A stretch of 34,006 nt of DNA, from positions 1 through 34,006 of the forward strand of contig CANRJP010000019.1 in the NCBI GenBank assembly GCA_947630975.1, in the 5' to 3' direction. This document shows, piece after piece, positions 7,666 to 16,498 of this stretch. The stretch comes from an uncultured Clostridia bacterium (GTDB lineage Bacteria; Bacillota; Clostridia; UMGS1883). Both the position numbers and the translations under genes were made by a program. The notes under the pieces are model-generated. The model saw only the letters and a list, made by a program, of their open reading frames with translations, was not told where the DNA came from and did no database searches. Position 1 is the first letter of the stretch. Each line of letters begins with the position of its first letter.

Positions 7666-9727
7666 CTGTATCATCCTTTTTTCGTTTTATTATCAGCCAC
7701 CCCGTTGCGGCCGCAAAAACGGCAAGTCCGGCCGGTATCGGCCAGAGGGCCGCTTTTTTTTCCGTGTATATCTCTCCGCAGTCTGCGCAGACAGCTTTCA
7801 GCACCGTGCCTCCAAGGCCCCGGCTCACAACGGTTTTTTCGCCGAAGCGGTGGCCGTGGGCGGGGATAGTGCTCTCCTCGCTGTCGCCGCAGGTCAGACA
7901 CCGGCGTATACGGAGGCCCGGCTCATCGCAGCCCGGCTCCGTCTCGGTACTCCACTCCCCGAAGGTGTGCCCCTCCACCCGGTAGGGCTCGTCGCGGCTG
8001 CCGTCGCCGGAAAGGAATTCCGCCGTGTCCATATTCAGGTAAAACGCCGGCCTGACCCCGCCAGACGGGCGGCAGGCGGGAATGGAGTGTATCCAGCCGT
8101 CCGGCGTCACGGCGCGGACGTTGCAGTCGACGCCCGCGTCCGCGTCCCTGAGCCACCACATGGCCGAAACGTCGGCGGAAAGACTGTCCTCGGCCGCCTC
8201 GTTCAGGTTTACGGCGGCGGCTGTGGGACTTGCCGTCAGAAAGTTGCCGAAGTCGGTCTTGACCCGACCGGCCTCCTCCAAGCTCAGGAGAAAGACTGTG
8301 TCCTCGGTATAGGCGGCGTAGGCACGGTCGTAATTCCCCCGATCGTTCACGTTGCGCAGAGACTCCATGGGTTCGGTTCCCACGGTGTTTTCGTCTATGT
8401 CCGCGGGGTTGACGACGGTTTTCAGCCTTACGGTGCGGAGCAGCCGCCTTTCCTCCGGTGTAAAGCACGTCAGGAAGCCCTTTTCGGCAGAATAGCCGTT
8501 ACTGCCTTCGCAGCGGTCGGAGGTGGGGGCGTTCCCGCAGGGCCATTCCTTGGCCCCCTGCCCCTCAAGGGAGTTGAGCCAGTGACGGATGTTGGACATT
8601 TCCCAGTTGTCGCTGCCGTATTTGTTACGGTTCGCGCCGCCGTGTTTGCCTACGGCGTCAAAGGATTTGAAGCTTATTATGCGCTCGCTGAGCATCAGCG
8701 GGCCGTTTTCGTTTACGTCCACACAGCGCCAGAGCATCTCTCCCCCATTGTAGCGGCCCATTATCAGATAGTCCCCCTCGGTGACCTCGGCCAGCGGGCC
8801 GGACGCGGAGACACGGCTGACGTCGTTCAGCGGGCTGCCCGCCGCCAAAGGCTGTGAAACTATGTCCCCGGTCACGGCGTAGGGCGTGTTTTTGAAGCCT
8901 GTGCCGCTGACAACAGATATCTCGGCGGAAATATAAAGGGCCGGACGGACGCCGACGGAGCTTTCAAAAGCGTCGGCAAAGAGCAGCCGCCCGTCGGGGT
9001 AAACACAGCGTACCGACTCGGTGAAATCGGCGTTGCCAAGGCTGTCCCGAAGCCAGTAATAGCTGTTGCTCAAGCTCTCGAAATTCTTTATGTTGCCGGT
9101 CTGAGCCAGAGCGGCGTCGGTGGGCGCGGCGATAAATTCGGTGGGGTAATTGGCCATTATCAGCTCCATTTGGATAATATTTGGGCAAAACACCAGATCC
9201 TCGGTGGTGACGCCGTAAGCCGCGTCATAGTTCTGGATGGATTTCCGCACCTGACCGGTGGAGTTATAGAGGTGGATCTCCTCCCCCACGTCGGCGGCGG
9301 CAATATCGGACTCGTTTAGCACGCTCTTATTTACCGCCGGCCTGATAACGGCCCTCTCCTCCGGAGTGAAGCCCGCGAGGAAGCCCGGCTCGGCGGCGTA
9401 AGCGTTGCCGTCGGAATGCTCCGCGTCGGGAGGATCGCCGCCCCAGTCGACGGCTCCGTCCCCGCTGTTAAGCCATGTTCTCAGCCATGACCTATCCCAG
9501 CGGGACGAGCCGGAGGAGTAGGCCTTGAAGCAAAGAATGCTCTCGCTGATAAGGAGAAGTCCGTTTTCGTCCTGTCCGACGCAGCGCCAGAGTATGGGTT
9601 CTCCCATGTAGCTGCCCAGCCTGACGTACCGGCCTGGCTGAATAAAGACCGTTTCGGCCCCGGCCGGCACGGAAAAAAGACCGGCCAGAAGCAAGACGGT
9701 CATCAGCACGGCGGCGGCCTTTTTCAC
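7655..9727 (-). CDS. Membrane-anchored surface protein with two DUF6273-like domains
   Basis: A 690-residue exported protein starting at GTG, about 8 nt after GGGAGGGG. The signal peptide is MKKAAAVLMTVLLLAGLFSVPAGA. Two large homologous halves follow, each opening with GxYVRLGSYMGEPILWRCV or YLIMGRYNGGEMLWRCV, then a LLLISE/LMLSER strand and an SxLRTWLNS or SNIRHWLNS motif. Each also has a GFL(A/T)xFTPEER segment and closes with SVGVRPALYIS or SGGVRPAFYLN. This is the pattern of DUF6273 domains in clostridial surface proteins. The C-terminal 110 residues carry CxxC pairs (RRCLTCGDSEES, AVCADCGEIY), a transmembrane helix (IPAGLAVFAAATGWLII) and a short Lys-rich tail. Substrate and function are unknown. 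A perfect sigma-A promoter precedes it, and its 3' end overlaps hydF. Confidence 0.8.
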   Translation of the reverse strand: MKKAAAVLMTVLLLAGLFSVPAGAETVFIQPGRYVRLGSYMGEPILWRCVGQDENGLLLISESILCFKAYSSGSSRWDRSWLRTWLNSGDGAVDWGGDPPDAEHSDGNAYAAEPGFLAGFTPEERAVIRPAVNKSVLNESDIAAADVGEEIHLYNSTGQVRKSIQNYDAAYGVTTEDLVFCPNIIQMELIMANYPTEFIAAPTDAALAQTGNIKNFESLSNSYYWLRDSLGNADFTESVRCVYPDGRLLFADAFESSVGVRPALYISAEISVVSGTGFKNTPYAVTGDIVSQPLAAGSPLNDVSRVSASGPLAEVTEGDYLIMGRYNGGEMLWRCVDVNENGPLMLSERIISFKSFDAVGKHGGANRNKYGSDNWEMSNIRHWLNSLEGQGAKEWPCGNAPTSDRCEGSNGYSAEKGFLTCFTPEERRLLRTVRLKTVVNPADIDENTVGTEPMESLRNVNDRGNYDRAYAAYTEDTVFLLSLEEAGRVKTDFGNFLTASPTAAAVNLNEAAEDSLSADVSAMWWLRDADAGVDCNVRAVTPDGWIHSIPACRPSGGVRPAFYLNMDTAEFLSGDGSRDEPYRVEGHTFGEWSTETEPGCDEPGLRIRRCLTCGDSEESTIPAHGHRFGEKTVVSRGLGGTVLKAVCADCGEIYTEKKAALWPIPAGLAVFAAATGWLIIKRKKDDTDGT

Positions 9728-9757
9728 GGACGTTCCCCTCCCTTACGGTTTTTTCTT

Positions 9758-9786
9758 ATTATACACCTTTTCGGCCCTCATGTCAA
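9758..9786 (-). promoter_or_regulatory. Sigma-A promoter of the DUF6273 protein-hydF operon
   Basis: On the minus strand TTGACA, a 17-nt spacer and TATAAT form a perfect housekeeping consensus, about 30 nt before the GTG start. The -35 box overlaps the last codons of the upstream ylmC-like gene. Confidence 0.85.
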
Positions 9787-10035
9787 GGTTTTTACGAGTA
9801 TAAGATCCTCCCCTATCTTATATATGTTCTCCCAGGGGACGCGCACATCCTCGCCCGAGCCGAAAAGTCCGAAAAAGCGGCTCGGCCCCGGAATGATTAT
9901 GGACTCTATGACGCCCCGCTCAAAATCTATCTCCACGTCGCTGACGAAGCCCAGCCTCCTGCCCTCCGTAATGCTTATGACCTCCTTCTGTCTGAAATCC
10001 GAACTGCGTTTCGCCACAGAACCGCCCCGTTTCAT
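9778..10035 (-). CDS. YlmC/YmxH family PRC-barrel sporulation protein
   Basis: A small protein of 85 residues from the ATG at 10035. An in-frame GTG at 10017 would give 79 residues (VAKRSSDFRQKEVISI), closer to family N-termini. Neither start has a convincing Shine-Dalgarno. The sequence reads as a PRC-barrel: EVISITEGRRLGFVSDVEIDFERGVIESIIIPG, then RFFGLFGSGEDVRVPWENIYKIGEDLILV, the hallmark YlmC/YmxH C-terminus. These proteins are widespread in spore-formers and linked to sporulation by annotation, with poorly defined mechanism. The gene diverges from the 10-kb operon at 10060. A weak minus-strand candidate promoter (TTGTAA then TATTAA, 15-nt gap) lies in the shared intergenic region. Confidence 0.85.
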   Translation of the reverse strand: MKRGGSVAKRSSDFRQKEVISITEGRRLGFVSDVEIDFERGVIESIIIPGPSRFFGLFGSGEDVRVPWENIYKIGEDLILVKTLT

Positions 10036-10059
10036 TAAATTAATATTTAAAGAAAAGTC

Positions 10060-10088
10060 TTTACAACCTTAAAAATTTATGTTATACT
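10060..10088 (+). promoter_or_regulatory. Sigma-A promoter of the yybS-gdpP-...-ftsH operon
   Basis: TTTACA (10060-10065), a 17-nt spacer and TATACT (10083-10088) match the housekeeping consensus at 10 of 12 positions. The next gene starts at GTG 10133, giving a leader of about 38 nt. The track start at 10079 falls inside this promoter and is therefore unlikely. Confidence 0.78.
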
Positions 10089-10132
10089 ATGATAATAATC
10101 ATGTATGCTCAATACCGGAAGGAGTGAGGACA

Positions 10133-11641
10133 GTGACGCGGACAGTGGCCGGCATTCTCGAGCTGGCGGCTCAAAATTTCCCGGGAAATACCGCCTTCAT
10201 TGAACGGGGTGGAGAAACCCGCACCTTTGACGATCTCCTGAGGGATTCCCGTACAGCCGCCTCCATAATAAAAAGGCTGGGGACGGAGGGCCGTCCCGCC
10301 GCCATCTGCGGCGAGGTCAGCTACGCCGGTTTGGCCGCCATGTTCGGCAGTCTTATGGCCGGCTGTCCCTTTATCCCTCTGGGTTCGGGCCTTTCGGAGG
10401 CCGAGCTCTGCGGTCTGACCGCAAAGTATGAGGCCGGGGTGCTTTTCCTTCCTACAAAATATGCCGACGCCGTTCCCTATATACGGGAGCATATGCCGGA
10501 GCTGAAGATAGTGACCGGGCTGGAGGTGCTGGCGGAGCCATCCGGCGGCGACGGCGGTTTCGACCCGGCGGATCCCTCGTCGCCGGCCTATCTGTTCCCC
10601 ACCCCCGACGGGGAGGCGGTTATGCTCTCTCATCAAAATATATGCTCGTCGCTGGCCTCAGTTTCCCATTCGGTCGAGGCAGGCTCATACACTTTTCTCT
10701 GCCCATCGGTTTGGGGCGACGCCTTCGACTGCGTCATGGGGCTGCTGCTCCCGCTGTCGGCGGGCTGCGGCCTTGTCCGCCGGGGAGAAAAGCGGGGCGT
10801 AACAAGAGTAATCGCCGAATCCGGCGCCACGGCCATCACCTGTACTCCCCAGCGGCTGAGAAATCTCGAGCGCTCCCTGCGGTTCCGTTCGGAGCAGAAG
10901 CTCAGCAAGACCGCCATAGCCATGTACAGCCTTTTTGACAGAGTGGGGCGGGTGCTGGGCATAGACCTTGGCAAGCGGATGCACCGCCGGGTGCGGCGGC
11001 TCATCGGCGACAGGCTGCGGCTCATAATCTGCGGCGGAGGCTATCCCGAGCGGGACAGCGCCCTGCGCTTCACGGACTGGGGCATGGAGGTAAGGAGCTA
11101 TTACTTCACCGCCGAATGCGGGCCGCTGGCCGTCAGCGACTCGGCGTGGAAAAAACTGCTCCCGCTGGCGGAGCTAAGCGTTCCCTCCCCCATTTCCGGC
11201 GGCATGGGCGAGCTGCGGGTCAGCGGCGAACGGGTGCCCATAGGCTATTTCAACGGAAAGACCGACTTCGCCGACGGCTTCCCCACCGGGGACGTGGGTT
11301 CTCTGTCCGAGGACGGCACTCTCGAGCTGCGGGGCAAAAAGAAAAATATGCTTTACGGCAAGGACGGCACGCCCATTTTTCCCGAGGAGCTGGCCGAGGT
11401 CATCCGCCGGAGCCGTTATGTGTCGGACTGCTCGATAACGGGCCGCTTCGACACCAAAACCGCCGACATAATCTTAACCGCCCACCTGATTCCGGACTTC
11501 AGAGAGGTAAACTCCGTTCTGGGCGAAAAATATTCCGACAACCGCTTGAAGCTGTTTTTCGACAGAGAAACGGCTAAACTGGCGCCCGAGCTGCCAAGGA
11601 AGATAGACGAGTTCCGGCTGCCAAAAGTGAACGCCGGATAA
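10133..11641 (+). CDS. Divergent AMP-binding (acyl-CoA synthetase-like) protein
   Basis: A 502-residue member of the adenylate-forming superfamily, which activates carboxylic acids through acyl-AMP. The GTG at 10133 lies 8 nt after AAGGAG. The fold is recognisable. The segment LGIDLGKRMHRRVRRLIGDRLRLIICGGG resembles long-chain acyl-CoA synthetases. An A5-like SYYFTAE sits near residue 323, the A7 TGD near 385, and the A8 region (RGKKKNMLYGKDGTPIFPEEL) is good. However, the nucleotide phosphate-binding A3 motif, normally like YTSGTTGNPKG, reads YLFPTPDGEAVMLSH near 155. It has lost the Ser/Thr/Gly run and the Lys. The A10 lysine region is also weak (ELPRKIDEF). Catalysis may be altered or lost. 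First gene of a long housekeeping operon, 18 nt before yybS; substrate unknown. Confidence 0.78.
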   Translation: MTRTVAGILELAAQNFPGNTAFIERGGETRTFDDLLRDSRTAASIIKRLGTEGRPAAICGEVSYAGLAAMFGSLMAGCPFIPLGSGLSEAELCGLTAKYEAGVLFLPTKYADAVPYIREHMPELKIVTGLEVLAEPSGGDGGFDPADPSSPAYLFPTPDGEAVMLSHQNICSSLASVSHSVEAGSYTFLCPSVWGDAFDCVMGLLLPLSAGCGLVRRGEKRGVTRVIAESGATAITCTPQRLRNLERSLRFRSEQKLSKTAIAMYSLFDRVGRVLGIDLGKRMHRRVRRLIGDRLRLIICGGGYPERDSALRFTDWGMEVRSYYFTAECGPLAVSDSAWKKLLPLAELSVPSPISGGMGELRVSGERVPIGYFNGKTDFADGFPTGDVGSLSEDGTLELRGKKKNMLYGKDGTPIFPEELAEVIRRSRYVSDCSITGRFDTKTADIILTAHLIPDFREVNSVLGEKYSDNRLKLFFDRETAKLAPELPRKIDEFRLPKVNAG

Positions 11642-11659
11642 ACAAACGAGGTTTTATTG

Positions 11660-12622
11660 ATGAACGACAACAACTACACGATGTTCACAGTCATGCGGAC
11701 GATGGTGTCCCTTCTGCCCCTATTGCTGGGTCTGCCCATGCTGTCCTTCTGCTTCTGTGTCCAGAACATGGTGATGAACACCGTGCTGAAAGGCGAAGTC
11801 TACGGCGGGGTATCCATCCTCGTGACCTCCGCATTGGGAGGGCTGATCTGCGCCTTCTGCGGCTACGGAGCGGCCTACGGCGGATTTTTCGCCTTACAGC
11901 TCGCCCTCGGGGCGGCCCTCTGCACCGTGTCGGCGGTAACCGGAAGGAGCTTTTCCACCGGTCTGCTGCTCACCGCGGTGGGCTACGGTCTGGGCAATAT
12001 ATTGCAGCTCGGCCACTCGGCAAACGAGGCCGGTCTAAGCGTGGCCGACTATATGTTTTCCGGCGTTCAGGAGGAGCTGGACCGTATGTCCGCCTCCTAC
12101 GAGGCTCAGTTAGCCGCGTCGGGAGTCGACATCGACGTGTCCCAATTTATGGATATGCTCAGCGACGGCCTGAAAAGCTGCGTCCCCGCATACATCGTCA
12201 TAAGCTGCATTTTGGCGGGCTACATCGCCATGTGGATGGTCTCCCGCGCACTGCGGCAGACGCCCCTGGACAACGGCCATTCATTCGCTTTCATTAGACT
12301 TAGCATTCCCTCCCTCTGCTTCGGGGGCGCTATGCTGGCGCTGCTGTTCGTTCCGTCGGACACGGTTAAGCTGGTGGGCGTCAACGGCTTCATCGTTTTC
12401 GGAGCGCTGGCCTTCGCCGCCGGAATGAGCCTGATAGAATTTCTCCTGCGGCGGAAGGTAAAGGGACTTTTTGCCAGAATAGCCTTACACGCCCTCATCA
12501 TATTCGGAGGTCTGGCCCTTTCGGCCTTTCTGCCCTTCGCCAACATTTTTATTCTTTACGCCCTGCTGGGCATTGTGGACTGCTTTGTTTCCGTCAGAAA
12601 GAAGGTGACCGCGGCGTCATGA
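11660..12622 (+). CDS. YybS-like DUF2232 polytopic membrane protein
   Basis: A 320-residue integral membrane protein with roughly eight hydrophobic segments, including LLPLLLGLPMLSFCF, VSILVTSALGGLICAF and FANIFILYALLGIVDC. Its position immediately before gdpP and rplI matches yybS-yybT-rplI of Bacillus subtilis, and the overall pattern fits DUF2232. A predicted soluble loop (about 130-165, VQEELDRMSASYEAQLAASG) looks coiled-coil-prone. The track begins at TTG 11657, but the adjacent ATG at 11660 is 8 nt from GAGG and is preferred. It overlaps gdpP by 4 nt (ATGA), implying translational coupling. Transport or signalling function is not established for the family. Confidence 0.82.
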   Translation: MNDNNYTMFTVMRTMVSLLPLLLGLPMLSFCFCVQNMVMNTVLKGEVYGGVSILVTSALGGLICAFCGYGAAYGGFFALQLALGAALCTVSAVTGRSFSTGLLLTAVGYGLGNILQLGHSANEAGLSVADYMFSGVQEELDRMSASYEAQLAASGVDIDVSQFMDMLSDGLKSCVPAYIVISCILAGYIAMWMVSRALRQTPLDNGHSFAFIRLSIPSLCFGGAMLALLFVPSDTVKLVGVNGFIVFGALAFAAGMSLIEFLLRRKVKGLFARIALHALIIFGGLALSAFLPFANIFILYALLGIVDCFVSVRKKVTAAS

Positions 12623-14604
12623 AAGGATCCGACAAGGTTCTGAGCCTGCTTGCAAAGATTTCCCCGTATATTTATATAGCGGTAGTGCTGATTTGCGCGG
12701 TCTTTACCGTGCGTGAAAGTCTGCTTTCGGGCTGCATACTCTTCGCCAGCTCCATCGCCATGCTGGTACACCATCTGCTGGAGCGTTACAGCATGGTTCA
12801 GAAAATGAAGCGCTACTTTGAGGGTTTTTCCGACGAGGCTCTGACAAAAAGCAGCCAGCTCATGTTCAATATTCCCGACCCTATCGCCGGAGTGAAGATA
12901 GACGGCAGCTTCGCCTGGTACAACACGCCCTTCAACGAGGCTTTTTACAGGGGGGATTTCGGCAAAAAGCTCAACGAGATCTTTCCCGAGGTCAGCGTGG
13001 AGAGCATAATGGCCGACAAGGGCGGCCACTCTCTCAGCGTCGCTCACAACGGCATGGAATACAAGATAATCCCCACCATCGTCAGCGAGACCGACCCCGA
13101 CAAGCCGGCCCTGATACTTTATTTCGAGAACGTCACCGACATGAACCGCCTCAAGCAGCTCTCCCGGGGCGTTCGGCCCGTTGTTATGAACATCACCATC
13201 GACAACTACGGCGAAACCGTGGCCGAAGCCGGCGAGAACGAGCAGCTCGAGCTCACCGCATCCATCGACCGCATCCTTGTGGGCTGGGTCAACGGCCACG
13301 GCGGCCTTATCCGCAAGCTGGAACGGGATCGCTATGTGACCGTCCTGTCCAACGACAGCCTGAAAAAAATCGAGGATGAGCGTTTTTCCGTACTGAACGA
13401 CCTTAAAAACTTAAATCTCGTAGCCATGGCGCCCCCCACTCTCAGCATAGGCGTGGGTCTCGGGGGCGATACGGTGGCCGAGTCCGACAATTACGCCCGT
13501 ATGGCGCTGGATATGGCTCTCGGCAGGGGCGGCGACCAGGCCGTTATCTGCGACGGAGGCAAGTTCTCCTACTTTGGCGGCACCGCCAAGGAGGTGGAAA
13601 AGCGCACCCGCGTCAAGGCCAGAGTAATGGCTACGGCCCTGAAGGAGCACATACACTCCTCCGAAAACGTGCTGATAATGGGCCATCAGGACGCAGACGC
13701 CGACGCCGTCGGCGCGGCGATAGGTCTTGCCGCGGCTGCCGCCCATCTGAACAGGGATTGCCGCATTCTGCTTAACACCGGCGATTCCGCCGTAAAGGCC
13801 ATCGTGGACACCATAGACCGCAACCACTATCACGACGGACTCTTTATCAACAGGAGCCAGGCCCGTGACTACATGACCGAAAACACTCTGCTGATAATCT
13901 GCGACACCCATCGGGCTTCACTGACAGAAATGCCCGATCTGGCGGACACGGCGAAGCACAAGGTGCTGCTGGATCACCACCGCAGAAGCGAAAGCTTCAT
14001 AGAGGGCTGCGAGCTGATTTATCACGAGCCGGCGGCCTCATCAACCTGCGAGATGGTGACGGAGATACTCATGTACATGGACGGCGGGCTCAACCTGTCC
14101 ACCATCGACGCCACGGCTCTCTACGCCGGTATTGTGCTGGACACCAAAAATTTTGTGCTTAAAACCAGCGCCCGAACCTTTGAGGCGGCGGCCTATCTGC
14201 GGAACGCGGGCGTGGACACCATGAAGGTAAAGCAGTTCTTCCGGGAAAGCCTTGACGACTACCGGTTGAGGACCGAGTTGATACAGGCGGCGAAAATCGA
14301 CGGTCGTGGCGTCTGCATCTCCGTCAGCTTCGAGGAGGTGCCCGCCAGCATCGTGGCCCAGGCAGCGGATTCCCTGCTGGACATTGAGGACGTAAAGGCC
14401 ACCTTTGTGGTGTGCAGAGACGGCGACGATGCCCGCATAAGCTGCCGCAGCCTTGGCGAGATAAACGTTCAGCTCATAGCCGAGGCTCTGGGCGGCGGCG
14501 GTCACGCTCTGGCGGCGGCAGCCAAAATGAAGCGTATGTTCGTGGGGAACGCCGTTTCCCGCCTGAACAGAGCCATAGACGAATACTTTGAAAAACATTC
14601 CTGA
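12619..14604 (+). CDS. gdpP: GdpP-type c-di-AMP phosphodiesterase (DHH-DHHA1)
   Basis: A membrane-bound phosphodiesterase that hydrolyses cyclic di-AMP to pApA, setting levels of this messenger in osmotic and cell-wall homeostasis. The 661-residue product has two N-terminal transmembrane helices (about 10-50), then a PAS-like segment and a degenerate GGDEF domain (roughly 170-310). The catalytic DHH domain follows: GHQDADADAVG at 355-365, CDTHR near 435, and DHH at 452-454. A DHHA1 domain ends with GGGHALAAA. The metal-binding motifs appear intact. ATG overlaps the yybS stop. The gene order is conserved across Firmicutes, supporting the assignment over other DHH proteins such as NrnA. Confidence 0.95.
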   Translation: MKGSDKVLSLLAKISPYIYIAVVLICAVFTVRESLLSGCILFASSIAMLVHHLLERYSMVQKMKRYFEGFSDEALTKSSQLMFNIPDPIAGVKIDGSFAWYNTPFNEAFYRGDFGKKLNEIFPEVSVESIMADKGGHSLSVAHNGMEYKIIPTIVSETDPDKPALILYFENVTDMNRLKQLSRGVRPVVMNITIDNYGETVAEAGENEQLELTASIDRILVGWVNGHGGLIRKLERDRYVTVLSNDSLKKIEDERFSVLNDLKNLNLVAMAPPTLSIGVGLGGDTVAESDNYARMALDMALGRGGDQAVICDGGKFSYFGGTAKEVEKRTRVKARVMATALKEHIHSSENVLIMGHQDADADAVGAAIGLAAAAAHLNRDCRILLNTGDSAVKAIVDTIDRNHYHDGLFINRSQARDYMTENTLLIICDTHRASLTEMPDLADTAKHKVLLDHHRRSESFIEGCELIYHEPAASSTCEMVTEILMYMDGGLNLSTIDATALYAGIVLDTKNFVLKTSARTFEAAAYLRNAGVDTMKVKQFFRESLDDYRLRTELIQAAKIDGRGVCISVSFEEVPASIVAQAADSLLDIEDVKATFVVCRDGDDARISCRSLGEINVQLIAEALGGGGHALAAAAKMKRMFVGNAVSRLNRAIDEYFEKHS

Positions 14605-14666
14605 TCCCAATCAGGCATACCGGCCACAGCGCCGTAAACGACAAAAATTGAAAGGATGATTTAAAT

Positions 14667-15113
14667 ATGAAGGTTGTACTTTTAGCCGACGTTAAGGGTC
14701 ACGGCAAAAAGGGCGAGCTTGTCAACGCCAGCGACGGCTACGCCCGTAACTTCCTGCTGCCGAGAGGGTTGGCAAAGGAGGCCACCAAGGGCGTTATCAA
14801 CGAGCTTAAGGGCAAGAACGACGCCGCGGCCTACCACAAGGAGCAGGAAAGACAGGCGGCGCTTGAGGCGAAATCCGCTCTGGAAAGCGGCAAGGTGGTT
14901 CTCACCGCCAAGGCCGGCGAGGGCGGCAAGCTCTTCGGCAAGATCACTTCACAGGACGTGGCTCTCGCCATAAAGATGCAGCTCCACCACGTGGTCGACA
15001 AGAAAAAAATCGTCCTCCCCGACGGCATAAAGACCATAGGCGACCGCACCGTGGAGGTAAAGCTCTATCCCGAGATCTCGGCCAAGGTCACCGTGACCGT
15101 TACTCCTGAATAA
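14667..15113 (+). CDS. rplI: Ribosomal protein bL9
   Basis: A 148-residue bL9 of the large subunit, which binds 23S rRNA through its N-terminal domain and extends away from the L1 stalk base. The N-terminal signature [32 protein letters not shown] is clear. A charged connecting helix (about 40-75) follows, then the C-terminal domain ([14 protein letters not shown]...[17 protein letters not shown]). Length is standard. AAAGGATGA precedes the ATG, 62 nt after gdpP. Confidence 0.98.
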   Translation: MKVVLLADVKGHGKKGELVNASDGYARNFLLPRGLAKEATKGVINELKGKNDAAAYHKEQERQAALEAKSALESGKVVLTAKAGEGGKLFGKITSQDVALAIKMQLHHVVDKKKIVLPDGIKTIGDRTVEVKLYPEISAKVTVTVTPE

Positions 15114-15143
15114 TTTAACATATTCACATCGGAGGTGAGAGTA

Positions 15144-16469
15144 ATGGACTCTCCCATAGGCGTAAGTATGCCCTACAGCCTTGAGGCCGAGCAGGCCGTG
15201 CTGGCCAGCGCCATGCTCAATGAAAACGCGCTCGGTGCGGTGATGGAGGCTCTGACGGAGGACGACCTTTACGTCACGGCCCACAAAACGGTCTTTAACG
15301 TAATAGGCAAACTGTTTTCTACCGGAAGGCCGGTGGATCTGGTGACAGTCTCCGGCGAGCTGGGCGAAAAACTGGACAGCATCGGCGGAATAAGCTACCT
15401 CACCAAGATAATGGAGGGCGTATATACCACCGAAAACCTCAAGCACTATATAGATATAATCCAGTCAAAGACTCTTCTCCGCCGCCTGATAGAGGCCGGC
15501 AGCGCCATCGTGGACATGAGCTCGAAGGACGAGGAGGAGGCCGGCACCATACTGGATCGGAGCGAACAGCTCATCTTTGACATAGGCGAAAAGCGGAGTT
15601 CAAAAGGCTTTTACCACATAGGCGACGTGGTCAGGAGCGCCATGGCCATCCTCGAAGAGATGAAAAAACGCAACGGCAAGGTCACCGGCATACCCACAGG
15701 TTTTTCCGGACTGGACAACTACACCGCCGGGCTGCAAAACAGCGACCTGATAATCGTCGCGGCCCGTCCGGGCGTGGGCAAGACCAGTCTGGCCCTGAAC
15801 TTTGTGGAACACGCGGCCATAAGGCACAAGGCCACCGCCGCTATCTTCTCCATGGAAATGAGCAAGGAACAGCTCGTGAACCGAATTTTGTCCAGCGAGG
15901 CTCTTGTGGAACTGGGTAAGCTGCGCACCGGCAATGTGGAAGCCGAGGAGATGAGCCGCCTTTCTCACGTCCTTAAGGACATCGTCACCGCTCCCATATA
16001 CATCGACGACACCGCCGGCATCACGGTGGCCGAGATCAAGGCCAAGTGTCTCCGTCTGAAAATGGAAAAGGGGCTTGGGCTGGTAGTCATAGACTATTTG
16101 CAGCTCATGCACAGCGGCCGACGCGGCAGCAACCGCACCACCGAGGTGGGAGAGATCTCACGCTCGCTGAAAATCATGGCCAAGGAGCTGAACGTGCCGG
16201 TAGTCACCCTTTCTCAGTTGAACCGCGCGGCGGAAAGCGAAAAGCGCCGCCCGAAAATCAGCGATCTGCGTGAAAGCGGCTCTATCGAGCAGGACGCGGA
16301 CATAGTGCTGCTTTTGTACAACCCCGCCTCCGACAGCGACGCGGAGCCGGCCGAAGCCGCCAACATTTTGGAGTGCATCGTCGCGAAGAACCGCTCCGGC
16401 TCCGTCGGCACGGTCAAGCTGGCCTGGAGGGGCGAATATACCAAGTTTACCGACCTGGCTATGGAATAA
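15144..16469 (+). CDS. dnaB: Replicative DNA helicase DnaB
   Basis: Hexameric 5'-3' helicase that unwinds DNA at the replication fork (often called dnaC in Bacillus). 441 residues. The N-terminal helical domain (SLEAEQAVLASAMLNENALG) is followed by the RecA-like ATPase with Walker A RPGVGKTSL (GVGKT at 210-214). Walker B region LGLVVIDYLQLM and the DnaB motifs LSQLNRAAESE and SDLRESGSIEQDADIVLLL also match. No intein or insertion is visible. The track GTG (15135) overlaps GGAGG; the ATG at 15144, 8 nt beyond it, is the likely start. Lies 30 nt after rplI. Confidence 0.97.
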   Translation: MDSPIGVSMPYSLEAEQAVLASAMLNENALGAVMEALTEDDLYVTAHKTVFNVIGKLFSTGRPVDLVTVSGELGEKLDSIGGISYLTKIMEGVYTTENLKHYIDIIQSKTLLRRLIEAGSAIVDMSSKDEEEAGTILDRSEQLIFDIGEKRSSKGFYHIGDVVRSAMAILEEMKKRNGKVTGIPTGFSGLDNYTAGLQNSDLIIVAARPGVGKTSLALNFVEHAAIRHKATAAIFSMEMSKEQLVNRILSSEALVELGKLRTGNVEAEEMSRLSHVLKDIVTAPIYIDDTAGITVAEIKAKCLRLKMEKGLGLVVIDYLQLMHSGRRGSNRTTEVGEISRSLKIMAKELNVPVVTLSQLNRAAESEKRRPKISDLRESGSIEQDADIVLLLYNPASDSDAEPAEAANILECIVAKNRSGSVGTVKLAWRGEYTKFTDLAME

Positions 16470-16498
16470 CGGACAATTTTACTTAGCAGGAGACCGCC

